Below are positions 35,424 through 44,413 of a stretch of DNA of 64,000 bases, piece after piece. The stretch's first letter is position 1. Every line of letters begins with the position of its first letter. The position numbers were made by a program, and so were the translations under genes. The notes below the pieces were generated by a model. That model was not told where the DNA came from. It ran no database searches and was given only the letters and a program-made list of their open reading frames with translations. The stretch comes from Weissella koreensis KCTC 3621 (GTDB lineage: Bacteria; Bacillota; Bacilli; Lactobacillales; Lactobacillaceae), in the NCBI RefSeq assembly GCF_000277645.1, contig NZ_AKGG01000014.1, positions 1-64,000 of the forward strand, read 5' to 3'.

Positions 35424-35668
35424 AAAAGCCTACGAAATACTATGTAAGAGTGTTACATAACGTTTCGCAGACTTATTTAAAGTCAATTCGATAGGAATCA
35501 TCGATAAGCGCTCCGTAATGTATCATTACGACAATCTAGTTGCTATTAACACCTAGACCAATGAAAAATATGTCTATTTTCCATTTCGGCAATATCCCCT
35601 TTCTTTAGTCTCTAAGCCTACCAGCTCCGCTAAATAATGATGTCAATTGCGACCTCTAATCTTTATTC
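35424..35668 (-). promoter_or_regulatory. Lysine riboswitch (L box) with terminator
   Basis: The minus strand has TTAGAGGTCGCAATTGAC, then GAAAGGGGATATTGCCGAAATGG, the conserved five-way-junction core of L boxes. A long terminator stem (GCGAAACGTTATGTAA / TTACATAGTATTTCGTAGG, imperfect) with TTTTTATTTG ends the leader. Lysine binding should stop lysP transcription. Confidence 0.92.
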
Positions 35669-35682
35669 GTTTATAATAGCAA

Positions 35683-35711
35683 ATTATACTTTGCTATATA
35701 ATATATGTCAA
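35683..35711 (-). promoter_or_regulatory. Sigma-A promoter of the lysine riboswitch
   Basis: Consensus TTGACA and TATAAT on the minus strand with a 17-base spacer, directly before the L-box leader. Confidence 0.85.
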
Positions 35712-35725
35712 TTATTAAATAATTA

Positions 35726-36085
35726 TTACTTTTGACTAATTCCAAAAATCATCGCAACAATCAATATCAGCAAAACTAATGATGTAATCCACATGTAAGT
35801 CCAATCTTTAACCTTCATAAAAGCAAACACAGAGGTTAAAACTCGTATCACTGGTGTTAGAATTAGGACAAACAGTCCACCCATAAGCCATGCATTGGGC
35901 TGTAGCACTAAAATTCCACTTAAAATTTTATTTAATTCAAGATATGAATAGTATGGAATAATCTCTTTATTATTCCTAAAGACTAAGAGCAAGCAACCAA
36001 ATAGCATTAACCCGATAGAAATTGCTATTCCAACACGCAATATTTTACCGATAATTAATTCCAATCGACTCATTTCATCTTTCAT
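35726..36085 (-). CDS. DUF1634-family membrane protein
   Basis: 119 residues with three hydrophobic helices (about 14-32, 55-78, 96-115) and a RLELIIGKILRVGIAISIGLM start typical of DUF1634. It is habitually the second gene after a TSUP transporter. Its ATG overlaps the transporter stop (TAATG), so the two are translationally coupled. Likely an accessory subunit of the exporter; function not established. Confidence 0.8.
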   Translation of the reverse strand: MKDEMSRLELIIGKILRVGIAISIGLMLFGCLLLVFRNNKEIIPYYSYLELNKILSGILVLQPNAWLMGGLFVLILTPVIRVLTSVFAFMKVKDWTYMWITSLVLLILIVAMIFGISQK

Positions 36086-36924
36086 TAGCCTATCCCCAAC
36101 CCCTTCAAAATTAACTGTAACGCCATCAATAACACAAATGGTATAAAAATTTGGCGAATTAACTTAGCTGGTAAATGTTGCATTAATCGAGCTCCAATGG
36201 AAGACCCTACGATAATTCCTAAAGCAATTGGTACTGCAATTACTGGCTGAATCATCCCACTGAAAAAATAAATCACAGCCGAGGCCGCTGCAGTAACTCC
36301 CATCATTAGATTAGAAGTTGACGTTGAAGGCTTAAGTGGCATTTTCATTACGCCATCCATCGCCATAACTTTGAAAGCACCTGAGCCAATTCCAAGCAAG
36401 CCAGATGCAATACCAGCTCCAAACATAACGGCTGCTCCCCCTGGAACATTCTTCAAAGAATAACTTACATATTTTTTAGTGTTTTTATCATAATATGATC
36501 CATTTAATTGTAGTTTTTCAGCTAAATCATCATGATTAACCTCAATTTTTTCATAATTTTTTGCCCGTAATTTCTTCCACATATTCCAAGCTTGAAATAT
36601 CAATAAAGCTCCAAATAAGAAATATAGAACTACTCCGTTAAAATAACCGGTTAATAAAGCCCCGATTAATGCTCCAACAGTAGTAAATATTTCTAAAAAC
36701 ATGGCAACTCTAAGGTTTAAAACATCATCTTTTAAAAATGCAATGGATGAACCAGAAGAAGTTGCGATAACCGCAATAATTGATGCTGCAATTGCATATT
36801 TAATATCAACACCCATTAAGGTTAACGCCGGCGTTATTAAAATACCCCCACCTAATCCTAAAATGGAACCTATTAAGCCTGCAATAACACCAACTAATAA
36901 CATTATCATTGCTTGTGTAAGCAT
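36085..36924 (-). CDS. TSUP (TauE/SafE) family anion transporter
   Basis: 279 residues, eight or so membrane helices with the twin motifs GLIGSILGLGGGILITPAL near the N-terminus and GIASGLLGIGSGAFKVMAMD in the second half, both TauE/SafE signatures. A cytoplasmic loop (about 115-150) links the halves. Members move sulfite, sulfonates or other organic anions; substrate here unknown. GAGG before ATG. Confidence 0.88.
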   Translation of the reverse strand: MLTQAMIMLLVGVIAGLIGSILGLGGGILITPALTLMGVDIKYAIAASIIAVIATSSGSSIAFLKDDVLNLRVAMFLEIFTTVGALIGALLTGYFNGVVLYFLFGALLIFQAWNMWKKLRAKNYEKIEVNHDDLAEKLQLNGSYYDKNTKKYVSYSLKNVPGGAAVMFGAGIASGLLGIGSGAFKVMAMDGVMKMPLKPSTSTSNLMMGVTAAASAVIYFFSGMIQPVIAVPIALGIIVGSSIGARLMQHLPAKLIRQIFIPFVLLMALQLILKGLGIG

Positions 36925-36949
36925 TTTTAATCCTCATTTTCTTTACTCG

Positions 36950-36987
36950 AAAAAACAAGAGATTTGGAACAATTCCAAACCTCTTGT
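36950..36987 (-). terminator. Terminator of mreC
   Basis: On the minus strand ACAAGAGGTTTGGAA pairs with TTCCAAATCTCTTGT (one GU), then TTTTTT. It lies 28 bases after the mreC stop and before the TSUP gene. Confidence 0.85.
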
Positions 36988-37014
36988 AATTAATTTCAAT
37001 GATCAAGTATGTAG

Positions 37015-37863
37015 TTACTTCTGAATAGCAACAGAAACAACTGGAATATTATTGAAATTCATTGAAGGTTTGATATAGATTTTCTTTGACAAACCATAAT
37101 CATTCGCTTCAACTGAGCTAACTGTTCCAACAAATAATCCTGCTGGAGTAACTCCGCCTAATCCTGATGTAGTAACTTTATCTCCAGGTTTGATTTCAAC
37201 ATCTGAAGTAACATATTCCATTAAAATTTTATTCTTAGTCTGATTAAATCCAGTAATTAGTCCATCAACCATTTGTCCCTTGTCAGTTGCAATACGAATC
37301 GCAAATCGATTTGCGGTTTGACTATTATCTGACAACAATTCAACCTTTGAACTGGTATTTGAAACCTGTGAAATTCGACCAACCAAACCACCTGACCCCA
37401 TGACTGGCATATTCTTCTTAATTCCAGCATTTGAACCCTGATCAATCACCAGTTGAGTTTGCCAATTTACAGGTGAACGTGAAATAACCGAGGCATTCAC
37501 TAAGGAATAGTCTGTTAATGTATCTGTTAATTTAAGTTGATCTTTTAACGCTTTATTTTCTGAGCGCATAACTTGTAGTTGAACTTTAGCTTGTGCTAAT
37601 TCGTCCACCTTCGCACTCATTTGTTTATTTTCTTGATAGGTACTAATTAGATTATCAATACTGTTAAAACCATGTTGTACACCACCAACTGGAATGGACA
37701 CCGTATTGGAAATCCAACTAGTAACATCGTTTAACATTCGATTTGGCATTGATGGTCCTTTATCAGAACGCAATGAATACGAACTAAATGTCAAAACACC
37801 TAGAGTCAAAATTGTAATAATAACCCCAATTACTAATCGTCGTGCCGTAAATATTTTTTTCAT
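37015..37863 (-). CDS. mreC: Rod-shape protein MreC
   Basis: 282 residues: short cytoplasmic N-terminus, membrane helix (about 10-28), coiled coil (about 70-110, NKQMSAKVDELAQAKVQLQVMRSENKA), then the beta-barrel domain (ASVISRSPVNWQTQLVIDQGSNAGIKK). Scaffold for side-wall synthesis with MreB. Directly after mreB; a terminator follows and no mreD is present. Confidence 0.93.
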   Translation of the reverse strand: MKKIFTARRLVIGVIITILTLGVLTFSSYSLRSDKGPSMPNRMLNDVTSWISNTVSIPVGGVQHGFNSIDNLISTYQENKQMSAKVDELAQAKVQLQVMRSENKALKDQLKLTDTLTDYSLVNASVISRSPVNWQTQLVIDQGSNAGIKKNMPVMGSGGLVGRISQVSNTSSKVELLSDNSQTANRFAIRIATDKGQMVDGLITGFNQTKNKILMEYVTSDVEIKPGDKVTTSGLGGVTPAGLFVGTVSSVEANDYGLSKKIYIKPSMNFNNIPVVSVAIQK

Positions 37864-37917
37864 TACAATACCCTTTTTTCAGTTCCACTTTCTTAAGCGA
37901 ATCCGGCCCCTCCAGGA

Positions 37918-38931
37918 TTAATTGTTTTTCATTGCATCAATTGACTTCAACGCTTCTCCAGTACCGATCGCCACAGCTTCCAATGGATCATTCGCAATAA
38001 ACACCGGCACTTTAGTCTGTTCTGAGATCACTTCATCAATATTTTTTAACAAAGCGCCCCCCCCAGTCAGTACAATTCCATGATCAATAATATCGGCTGC
38101 AATTTCAGGTGAAGTTTCTTCTAGGGTTTCTTTAATCGCAATAATAATTTCTGCGATCACATCACGTATAGATGTAGCCACATCCACGGCCGTAATTTCG
38201 ATTGTTTTAGGCAAACCAGTCACTAAATCACGTCCCCGAGCACTACTTGATGGCATTTCTTTTGCAGATTCAATATCAGCTGATCCGATTTCCATCTTTA
38301 AGCGTTCTGCTGTCTGTTCCCCAATCAAAACTGAGTACTTTTGGCGAATATATGATGCAATTGATTCATCTAACCGATCACCCGCTAAACGAATCGAACG
38401 AGATGAAACAATCCCCCCAAGTGAGATCGTCGCAACATCAGTTGTTCCACCACCCATATCAACGACCATTGAACCAGTTGGCTCTGATACAGGCAATCCA
38501 GCACCTACAGCAGCAGCAAATGGTTCCTCAATTACATAAGCATCTCTGGCACCAGCTACCCGAGCAGCATCAATCACAGCTCGTTTTTCAACTGCCGTTA
38601 CACCTGAAGGAACTCCTACAGTAACATAAGGTTTTGAACCATAACCCGATAATGCAGTTCCTAAATAATGTTTGAGCATTTCTACCGTGGTGTCGTAATC
38701 AGCAATTACACCATCGCGCATTGGACGAATAGCATTAATTGATCCAGGAGTACGTCCAAGCATATCTTTGGCAGCAGACCCCACAGCAACAACCTTATTT
38801 GTTTTCTTATTTCTTGCTACAACGGTGGGTTCTCGAAGTACAATACCCTTCCCCTCAATGTAGACAAGTGTATTAACAGTTCCTAAATCGATTCCTACAT
38901 TTCGAGTTCCAAATGAAAACACAACAATCAC
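37918..38931 (-). CDS. mreB: Rod-shape actin homologue MreB
   Basis: 337 residues. Phosphate 1 [19 protein letters not shown], phosphate 2 [16 protein letters not shown], adenosine [12 protein letters not shown]. Forms membrane filaments that orient side-wall peptidoglycan synthesis. The start is GTG; a second GTG three codons on (38922, giving FSFGTRN at the N-terminus) is also plausible. Upstream of mreC with a 54-base gap. Confidence 0.94.
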   Translation of the reverse strand: MIVVFSFGTRNVGIDLGTVNTLVYIEGKGIVLREPTVVARNKKTNKVVAVGSAAKDMLGRTPGSINAIRPMRDGVIADYDTTVEMLKHYLGTALSGYGSKPYVTVGVPSGVTAVEKRAVIDAARVAGARDAYVIEEPFAAAVGAGLPVSEPTGSMVVDMGGGTTDVATISLGGIVSSRSIRLAGDRLDESIASYIRQKYSVLIGEQTAERLKMEIGSADIESAKEMPSSSARGRDLVTGLPKTIEITAVDVATSIRDVIAEIIIAIKETLEETSPEIAADIIDHGIVLTGGGALLKNIDEVISEQTKVPVFIANDPLEAVAIGTGEALKSIDAMKNN

Positions 38932-39170
38932 CCACTTTTCTCTATAATCTGATCTTATCCAATAATAGTTTAAATTTTATCACAAATATGACTTGTCTTC
39001 CAATTAAATATCATAATAATTATGCTAGCTTGTAAACTTATTCTACACCGTTTATGAAGCACAAACTATCCCCAATGTTAACGACCTTTTTTAGACTGAT
39101 TTTACTATCAAAATTAAGTCTATAATTATTAAACTAATTCCAGGATAATATAATTGTAATTCGCACCTAA

Positions 39171-39587
39171 CTATTGATTAAAAATTGATGTATCAAAATT
39201 CCATAATTCCATAATTGTTCTTACGTCATAATGTAATGAAAAACTGCAATAGTCTACTTGACTGATGATAATGAAGTCTTGTACGTGAATTTGCATTAAG
39301 GTTCCACAAATTGCAATTTGGCGAGCCGTTTTTAGATCCGATTGTGATGGCGCTAAATTTCCGCTAGGATGATTATGTATTAAAATCAAAGCATAAGCAT
39401 TTAAGGCAATGGCATTTCGAAATACATCACGTGGATGAATTTGGACATTAGCCAAGCTTCCTTTAGCGACACAAAAATCGCCAATAATTTGTGCTTGTGT
39501 ATTGAGATAGACAGCCCAACACTCCTCTTGTGGTTCTGATCCTAACTTTATTTGATATTGTTGGATTAATTTATTTGTTTTTCCCAT
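39171..39587 (-). CDS. radC: RadC-like JAB-domain protein, short form
   Basis: 138 residues from ATG 39587 (GGAGGG before it). Holds the MPN/JAB metal motif of RadC: LILIHNHPSGNLAPSQSDLKTARQI, HPRDVFRNAIALNA before it. Typical RadC is about 210-230 residues with an N-terminal helix-hairpin-helix; that part is missing here. Upstream of mreB as in many lactobacilli. Role of RadC is unsettled, so this is a family call only. Confidence 0.8.
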   Translation of the reverse strand: MGKTNKLIQQYQIKLGSEPQEECWAVYLNTQAQIIGDFCVAKGSLANVQIHPRDVFRNAIALNAYALILIHNHPSGNLAPSQSDLKTARQIAICGTLMQIHVQDFIIISQVDYCSFSLHYDVRTIMELWNFDTSIFNQ

Positions 39588-39694
39588 TATTATCCCTCCG
39601 GTTAACAATCATTTTTATACACATTAGTAAGGATCGAGAAAATATATTTTATCCAAAATAAAAATAAATTTATGCTATAATTATAGTCGTATTT

Positions 39695-39778
39695 GCCACT
39701 GTGGCGGAACTGGTAGACGCGCATCGTTCAGATCGATGTGAGAGTATTCTCGTGCAGGTTCGACTCCTGTCAGTGGCA
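39695..39778 (+). tRNA. tRNA-Leu (CAG)
   Basis: An 84-base class II tRNA: acceptor GCCACTG/CAGTGGC, D-arm GGCGGAACTGGTAGACGC, anticodon arm CATCGTTCAGATCGATG (anticodon CAG), variable arm TGAGAGTATTCTCGT, T-arm GCAGGTTCGACTCCTGT; CCA not encoded. TATAAT lies about 14 bases upstream. Its 3' side borders a phage scar. Confidence 0.92.
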
Positions 39779-39793
39779 TATATTAAAATATAT

Positions 39794-39844
39794 AATAGCT
39801 TATAAACACTGATTAAACGGCGTTTGTAAGCTATTTATTTTTTT
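39794..39844 (+). terminator. Terminator of tRNA-Leu
   Basis: AATAGCTTATAAAC pairs with GTTTGTAAGCTATT (one GU), then TATTTTTTT. Confidence 0.8.
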
Positions 39845-39847
39845 ATC

Positions 39848-39865
39848 GTAGCACTCTTGTAGCAC
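39848..39865. repeat. Tandem GTAGCAC repeat at tRNA-Leu scar (putative arm sites)
   Basis: GTAGCAC at 39848-39854 and 39859-39865, an 11-base period, between the tRNA-Leu terminator and a phage endolysin remnant. The form and position fit integrase arm sites of an old attR; inferred. Confidence 0.4.
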
Positions 39866-39950
39866 TTTGTATTTTTTAACATCAAATATACAATTAATAA
39901 ACTTCTACTATATAATGTCGTTCATGCGCTATTGGATACTGATACAAAAT

Positions 39951-39997
39951 AAAAAAGGCTAACCAGCTAGGAAGTTCCTAACCGATTAGCCTTTTAA
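39951..39997 (-). terminator. Terminator after the endolysin remnant
   Basis: On the minus strand AAAAGGCTAATCGGTTAGGAA pairs imperfectly with TTCCTAGCTGGTTAGCCTTTTTT. It follows the remnant's stop by 7 bases. Confidence 0.75.
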
Positions 39998-40003
39998 TTT
40001 ATC

Positions 40004-40258
40004 CTATTCTGCGTATGCTGCTTTCAACCAAACCGGTTCTCCACCAATATTAACTTCAATGTATTGTCCTACACGACTCATAACTTTGTAATCATCATTT
40101 AAAGTAAAGAATTCTACATTACCATCATTTCCGTGGATAGTTTGATCAGATAATTTATTACCATATCAATCAGTCATTGTAATTGGCCCAGCTGGAATTA
40201 AATTATTGTAGTCAATTGGATTAATCGACATATCGTAATTCAATCCATACCACTTACC
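40004..40258 (-). pseudogene. C-terminal remnant of a phage endolysin
   Basis: The minus frame reads YGLNYDMSINPIDYNNLIPA, then TMTD, a TGA, then YGNKLSDQTIHGNDG and IEVNIGGEPVWLKAAYAE before a TAG at 40004. This pattern resembles the C-terminal region of lactobacillus phage lysins. It has an internal nonsense codon and a further stop at its upstream edge, and no catalytic domain. With the terminator and the tRNA-Leu next door it marks the lysis end of a deleted prophage. Domain identity is from recall, so moderate. Confidence 0.55.
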
Positions 40259-40299
40259 TTACCAAATTGACCATTGATCATTAATGAGATATTGAAATC

Positions 40300-40614
40300 A
40301 TAAGGTATTAATAATGTTGAATTTATTAAAATAGATTTAAATAATCTAGAAACCATCAGGATTACTCGTTCATATATAGGCCAAAATCATTCAGATATAA
40401 ACGCTATTATCAATAACGCTGGTATCTCTGGTGACATGTCTAAAAGTTCATCAGATTTTACTGTTGAAGAATTAAAAGAAGCAACAGACGTTAATTTCTT
40501 CGGTGATTTTGAAATTATTAAGAGCTTCACCCCTATTTTAGCAACTAATAACGGTAAAATTTTAAATCTAACAATTAATGAAAATCCCAATTCATTCTTC
40601 TATCCTTTCACTTA
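40300..40614 (+). pseudogene. Fragment of a short-chain dehydrogenase/reductase
   Basis: The plus frame contains INAIINNAGISGDMSKSSSD, the NNAG motif of SDR enzymes, followed by VEELKEATDVNFFGDFEIIK (the N of the catalytic tetrad region) and a TAG at 40612-40614. The cofactor-binding GxxxGxG start and the YxxxK active site are both absent, so about 100 codons of a roughly 240-codon gene remain. No start or ribosome site. Not a phage gene; a chromosomal gene broken beside the scar. Confidence 0.6.
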
Positions 40615-40723
40615 GTATGATAAGTAAAACTACATTAAAATGGCTAGTTTTTATAAATGAAAGTCAACCAACCTACGCTATATATATTTCAATGAAAAAA
40701 ATATAAAATATACTTAATAAAAT

Positions 40724-40772
40724 AAAAAGGACTAACAAACACTCCCACATCGGAGTTTGTTAGTCCTTTTTA
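40724..40772. terminator. Bidirectional terminator
   Basis: AAAAGGACTAACAAAC / GTTTGTTAGTCCTTTT is a perfect 16-bp stem with A/T runs, serving the leftward membrane-protein gene. Confidence 0.85.
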
Positions 40773-40832
40773 TTTTAAAAATGTTAAGTTTAAACACAAA
40801 TCAATATTTCCTAATTAATTCGACTCCACTCA

Positions 40833-41750
40833 TCAATTTATAACCCTTTTCACTATATGAATAAGTCTTTCTTTTAAAGAATACTTTTTCAAAATATAAA
40901 CACAACCTAAACTAAATCCACTAGCAAACAGTGTATATAATCCCAATTGTTGAGTCATAGGTGTTGGAATAACTAAAATTAGCAATGGAAAAGCATAGAC
41001 TGCTGGTAATTGAATTCTAAACATTTTTAAAATTATCAGAATCAAAGGCATCATCATTGAAATATAAATGACATCATTTGAAATTAATTGATGCACGCCC
41101 ATGCTAAGATATGCAATGCCCGTTAAAATGATAACCTGTTTCAAAAATACATTTACAGGATAATGCTCTTTTTGAATGACTTCCAACAATAAAACTAAAA
41201 CCGGCGGAATGGCAATCATCATATCAACGCCCAACAAATGTACTAATATAATCCATAATAATAATATTTACAAATATTGACGCATTGCATCTCTTTCAAG
41301 AGATTTTATAGGATTTTGAATATTTTTATAACTACCACTCAATAAAACTCCAAGCATTAAAATACTTGTCATACCCACAACAACTAAAATAAAATACCAA
41401 TGACTAGTATTAGTAACAATTGGTAAAAGTCCCGTTGCAAATGAAGGTGCTAATTTTGAATTAGCTATTTTCAACACAACTAACATTATTAATATAACTA
41501 GATATATTTTAAATAAGTAATCTATTTTCAATAAATTAATACTAAATCCCAATATTGCAGTAATCGATGGCATCAAAACAATTTTAAAAGGATTCACAAT
41601 CCAATGTGCCTCTTGCAAAGCTAAAACTCCCACACATAGTACTGCAAATTCAGGTAAAATCAAATGATGGTTCCCCATTTTTACTGAAAATTCTACCATT
41701 AATAGGATTAATATATATCCAATTAAATAATTAATTCTTCTAATTTTCAT
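40833..41750 (-). pseudogene. Two-repeat integral membrane protein split by one stop codon
   Basis: Two open stretches, 160 residues (41268-41750) and 134 residues (40833-41237), lie in the same frame. The only interruption is TAA at 41268-41270; ten sense codons (ILLLWIILVH) link it to the second part. Read through, the product would be about 305 residues of dense membrane helices with an internal duplication: LPEFAVLCVGVLALQEAHW in half one matches IAIPPVLVLLLEVIQKEHY in half two, each followed by similar helices. The arrangement recalls HPP-like membrane proteins; function unknown. A nonsense mutation, or two half-proteins that assemble, are both possible. Confidence 0.6.
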
Positions 41751-41847
41751 TTAACACCTACCATTTTCAGATTTTAATCAAACACAATAAGAGTAACTAT
41801 ACACGTTTCATCGCATAAATTGTAGTTTTTCAGTTCGGTTATTTTAT

Positions 41848-41892
41848 AAAAAAGATCAGAAACCCAGAATAATCTGAAGTTTCTGATCTTTA
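41848..41892 (-). terminator. Terminator of the ABM-like gene
   Basis: AAAGATCAGAAAC / GTTTCTGATCTTT with T-run on the leftward strand, 13 bases after the stop. Confidence 0.85.
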
Positions 41893-41904
41893 ATTTACTT
41901 ATTG

Positions 41905-42402
41905 TTAAAATTTAGCAAATTGGAATTTCTTCTCACGGTAATGAACATTTGATGCATACTGAAATGATTTGAAAAAATCATCTATTATCGGTTTAAATTC
42001 CTGTAACTGTTTTTCCGTTTTCCAAGTCGTTAAAATTGCATAATCAAAACCTTCATTTACTTGTAGTAAAAAGATATTAATTAATCCAGTTTCATCTTGA
42101 TGATCAGTAATCCATGCCTTCGCGCGCATAATAAAATGTTCTCGCTCGTCATCATTTAATGTTAGATAGTTCCAATCCATCAATCCTCGTAAATCAAGTG
42201 ATTGATTTTGTTTAAATAAAACATCATATTGCACTCCAGAACTAAATGGGCTTTTCTCATTGATTGAATATTCAATCAATTGAAAATGTTCATGATCATC
42301 TAGATCAAATGTTAAATATATTGGTCGATTAGAATAACGTTGTTGAACAGTTTGTAAAACATCTTTAGTACCAAAAGTAGTATAAATATATTCTTTTCCC
42401 AT
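41905..42402 (-). CDS. ABM-type (dimeric alpha/beta barrel) protein
   Basis: 165 residues from ATG 42402 (GGAGG before it). The second half (about 95-160) has INIFLLQVNEGFDYAILTTWKTEKQLQEFK, resembling antibiotic-biosynthesis-monooxygenase-like barrels found in heme-degrading and redox proteins of lactic bacteria. The N-terminal half is an equivalent-looking but divergent segment. Catalytic role unproven. Eighteen-base gap after the CPBP gene suggests co-transcription. Confidence 0.6.
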   Translation of the reverse strand: MGKEYIYTTFGTKDVLQTVQQRYSNRPIYLTFDLDDHEHFQLIEYSINEKSPFSSGVQYDVLFKQNQSLDLRGLMDWNYLTLNDDEREHFIMRAKAWITDHQDETGLINIFLLQVNEGFDYAILTTWKTEKQLQEFKPIIDDFFKSFQYASNVHYREKKFQFAKF

Positions 42403-42435
42403 TATATTATCCTCCATCTTTCAAATTGAAAGTAA

Positions 42436-43158
42436 TTATTGAAATAATAAAATCAACATCGCAACCAAGTTATTTAAGCAATGTGTCGCCATCGAATATT
42501 GTAATTTCTGAGTCTTCTTATAAACAAATGCCAAAATTATCCCAGTTAATGAATATTGTATAAATGCCATTAATTGAAATGGTTGAAAAATGACATGGAA
42601 TAATCCAAAGGCCATTCCTGAAACAACTACATTGGCCCACCAATATGAATTTTTCATAAAGTAATTCATCAAAATTCCTCGGAAAATCGATTCCTCTAGT
42701 AGCGGAGCCAAGATAACTGATAAAAAGATTAAATATATTTTAGTTGCTAAACCAGCATGCGCCATTTCAACTAGCGCCAACTGATTAGCAGGTTCAACAT
42801 TATTTCCAGTAATTAAAATTTTTACGATGGTCACTAACATACCAGCTACGATAATTAAAACGTATCCCTTAATAATCCAGAGCGTCTTTTGACGTCGAAA
42901 GGGCTCAAGTTTATTTTCAGGAGCAGCTAGTTGAATGTACTTTTTCATATACAACAATGTGATATAAAGCAACCCGCCCATCGTTAAAAGCATTGCTAAA
43001 ATTGGTATCCAAGTATTTTCGTTTATATTGAATGCCTTAGCTATTAATTTGAGCATCAACAGACCAAAGTTTTGAATAATCACATCACAAAGCAACCCAA
43101 TTAAAATAAATAAAATTCCTAATCCGCCAACTTTCCAAACACCTTTATTATTTATCAC
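42436..43158 (-). CDS. CPBP-family intramembrane metalloprotease
   Basis: About 240 residues. The GTG at 43158 is preferred because GAGGAT lies 7 bases before it; ATG at 43173 is an alternative that overlaps the upstream gene more. Multiple membrane helices with LEESIFRGILMNYF (EExxxR), AFGLFHVIFQ (FxxxH) and THCLNN (HxxxN), the Abi/CPBP motifs. Such proteases act in bacteriocin self-immunity or protein processing; no bacteriocin gene is visible nearby. Confidence 0.85.
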   Translation of the reverse strand: MINNKGVWKVGGLGILFILIGLLCDVIIQNFGLLMLKLIAKAFNINENTWIPILAMLLTMGGLLYITLLYMKKYIQLAAPENKLEPFRRQKTLWIIKGYVLIIVAGMLVTIVKILITGNNVEPANQLALVEMAHAGLATKIYLIFLSVILAPLLEESIFRGILMNYFMKNSYWWANVVVSGMAFGLFHVIFQPFQLMAFIQYSLTGIILAFVYKKTQKLQYSMATHCLNNLVAMLILLFQ

Positions 43159-43360
43159 GACTCTTATCCTCATCAACAGCTTTCTTGTTTTGAATATAAA
43201 CCGTAATTATGGTCATTATAATCGTCGTTATAACCAATAATACAATGTAACCAATAATCGTTAATACTGTTGATAAATCTAGCTTTGTCGCCAAATTACC
43301 CCAAATTAAAAATACAATTAAAATCGCTAATCCTGTTATAAATGACAAGGTTCTTTGCAT
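43148..43360 (-). CDS. Small two-helix membrane protein
   Basis: 70 residues with two hydrophobic segments (about 7-22 and 32-56) and a charged tail NKKAVDEDKSRDK. It ends inside the start region of the CPBP gene and begins 4 bases after the HAD phosphatase stop, so the three genes form one unit. Family not recognised. Confidence 0.65.
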   Translation of the reverse strand: MQRTLSFITGLAILIVFLIWGNLATKLDLSTVLTIIGYIVLLVITTIIMTIITVYIQNKKAVDEDKSRDK

Positions 43361-43363
43361 TTT

Positions 43364-44203
43364 TTAATCATCCCCCAAAACAAATCGTTCTAAAATTTCC
43401 GCAATTGCACCCTCATTATTTGTTCGATCAGTTATAACTTGAGCTACATCTTTGACTGGTTGAATAGCATTTTGAACAGCAATACCTAATCCAGCGGATT
43501 TAATCATCGCAATATCATTTGAATTATCGCCGGCTGAAATAATTTCTTCAGGATTAATTCCTAATTTAGCACCCAGGACATTCCCAGCTGAGCCTTTATC
43601 AACACCTGCAGGATTAAATTCAACATATCTTCCAGAGGAATAAGTCGCTTCCACTGCTTCAGAGCCCACTGCTACCAAAACATTTGCCATTATCTTTTCA
43701 CGCACTTCCAAATTAGAATGTTCAAAAATAATTTTCATCAGAGGCTCTTCATGCTTCAAAAAAGATAGATCAGGTTCCTCTAACAATTCATAAGAAACTC
43801 CTCGTTCATCCATATAATTTTTATCAGCCACTGAAATATTATAAATAAATAATTTATCGGTCGTATAAATGTGAGCATCAGTCAAAGGATCACTCTGGAT
43901 CCCAGTTTTGAAAATTAAGTCCGCTAACATCAAGTCCATATCACGAGCAATTAAAACTTCATTATTCAAATTTTCAACAATTGCTCCTCCATTATAGGAA
44001 ATTACATATTGTTGTGCTTTGTTTTTTAGACCTAATTTATCTAAGACACCCTGAACTGAATTAAAAGATCGACCAGTGTTTGGTACAAATTTAAAACCCA
44101 TTTGAACAGCTTTTTTAATTGCTTGAACATTTTTTTCATTAATGGTCCCATTATCGTTCAATAAGGTTTCATCTAAGTCAGATATTAACATTTTATATCG
44201 CAT
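43364..44203 (-). CDS. Cof-type HAD-superfamily phosphatase
   Basis: 279 residues: SDLDETLLND (motif I nucleophile Asp), VPNTGRS (motif II), and AGDNSNDIAMI (motif IV) with a C2B cap between. Cof/YidA subfamily, sugar-phosphate or flavin-nucleotide phosphatase; exact substrate unknown. First gene of a leftward unit with the small membrane protein and CPBP protease. Confidence 0.88.
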   Translation of the reverse strand: MRYKMLISDLDETLLNDNGTINEKNVQAIKKAVQMGFKFVPNTGRSFNSVQGVLDKLGLKNKAQQYVISYNGGAIVENLNNEVLIARDMDLMLADLIFKTGIQSDPLTDAHIYTTDKLFIYNISVADKNYMDERGVSYELLEEPDLSFLKHEEPLMKIIFEHSNLEVREKIMANVLVAVGSEAVEATYSSGRYVEFNPAGVDKGSAGNVLGAKLGINPEEIISAGDNSNDIAMIKSAGLGIAVQNAIQPVKDVAQVITDRTNNEGAIAEILERFVLGDD

Positions 44204-44325
44204 CTGGTTTGCCTCTTTTTCATAAATTATTATCCTAATTATAACTTATATCTATTAATTTAACTCAGCATAAAATCTACAGATCTTAATTTACATGATA
44301 TTGATTTTTTCATCATCCGAATGTG

Positions 44326-44366
44326 TAAAAAAATGACCAGCATTCGAAAAACGAAAACTAGTCATA
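44326..44366 (-). terminator. Terminator of nagB
   Basis: On the minus strand ATGACTAG..TTTCG pairs imperfectly with CGAATGCTGGTCAT, followed by seven T. Confidence 0.7.
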
Positions 44367-44413
44367 TCATCATTTCATATCAAAATAAAATGCATAGATA
44401 TTATCTATCTAAA

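Noticed and set aside
35421..35720. Possible small gene before lysP
   Set aside because: The region is explained by a lysine riboswitch, its terminator and a consensus promoter.
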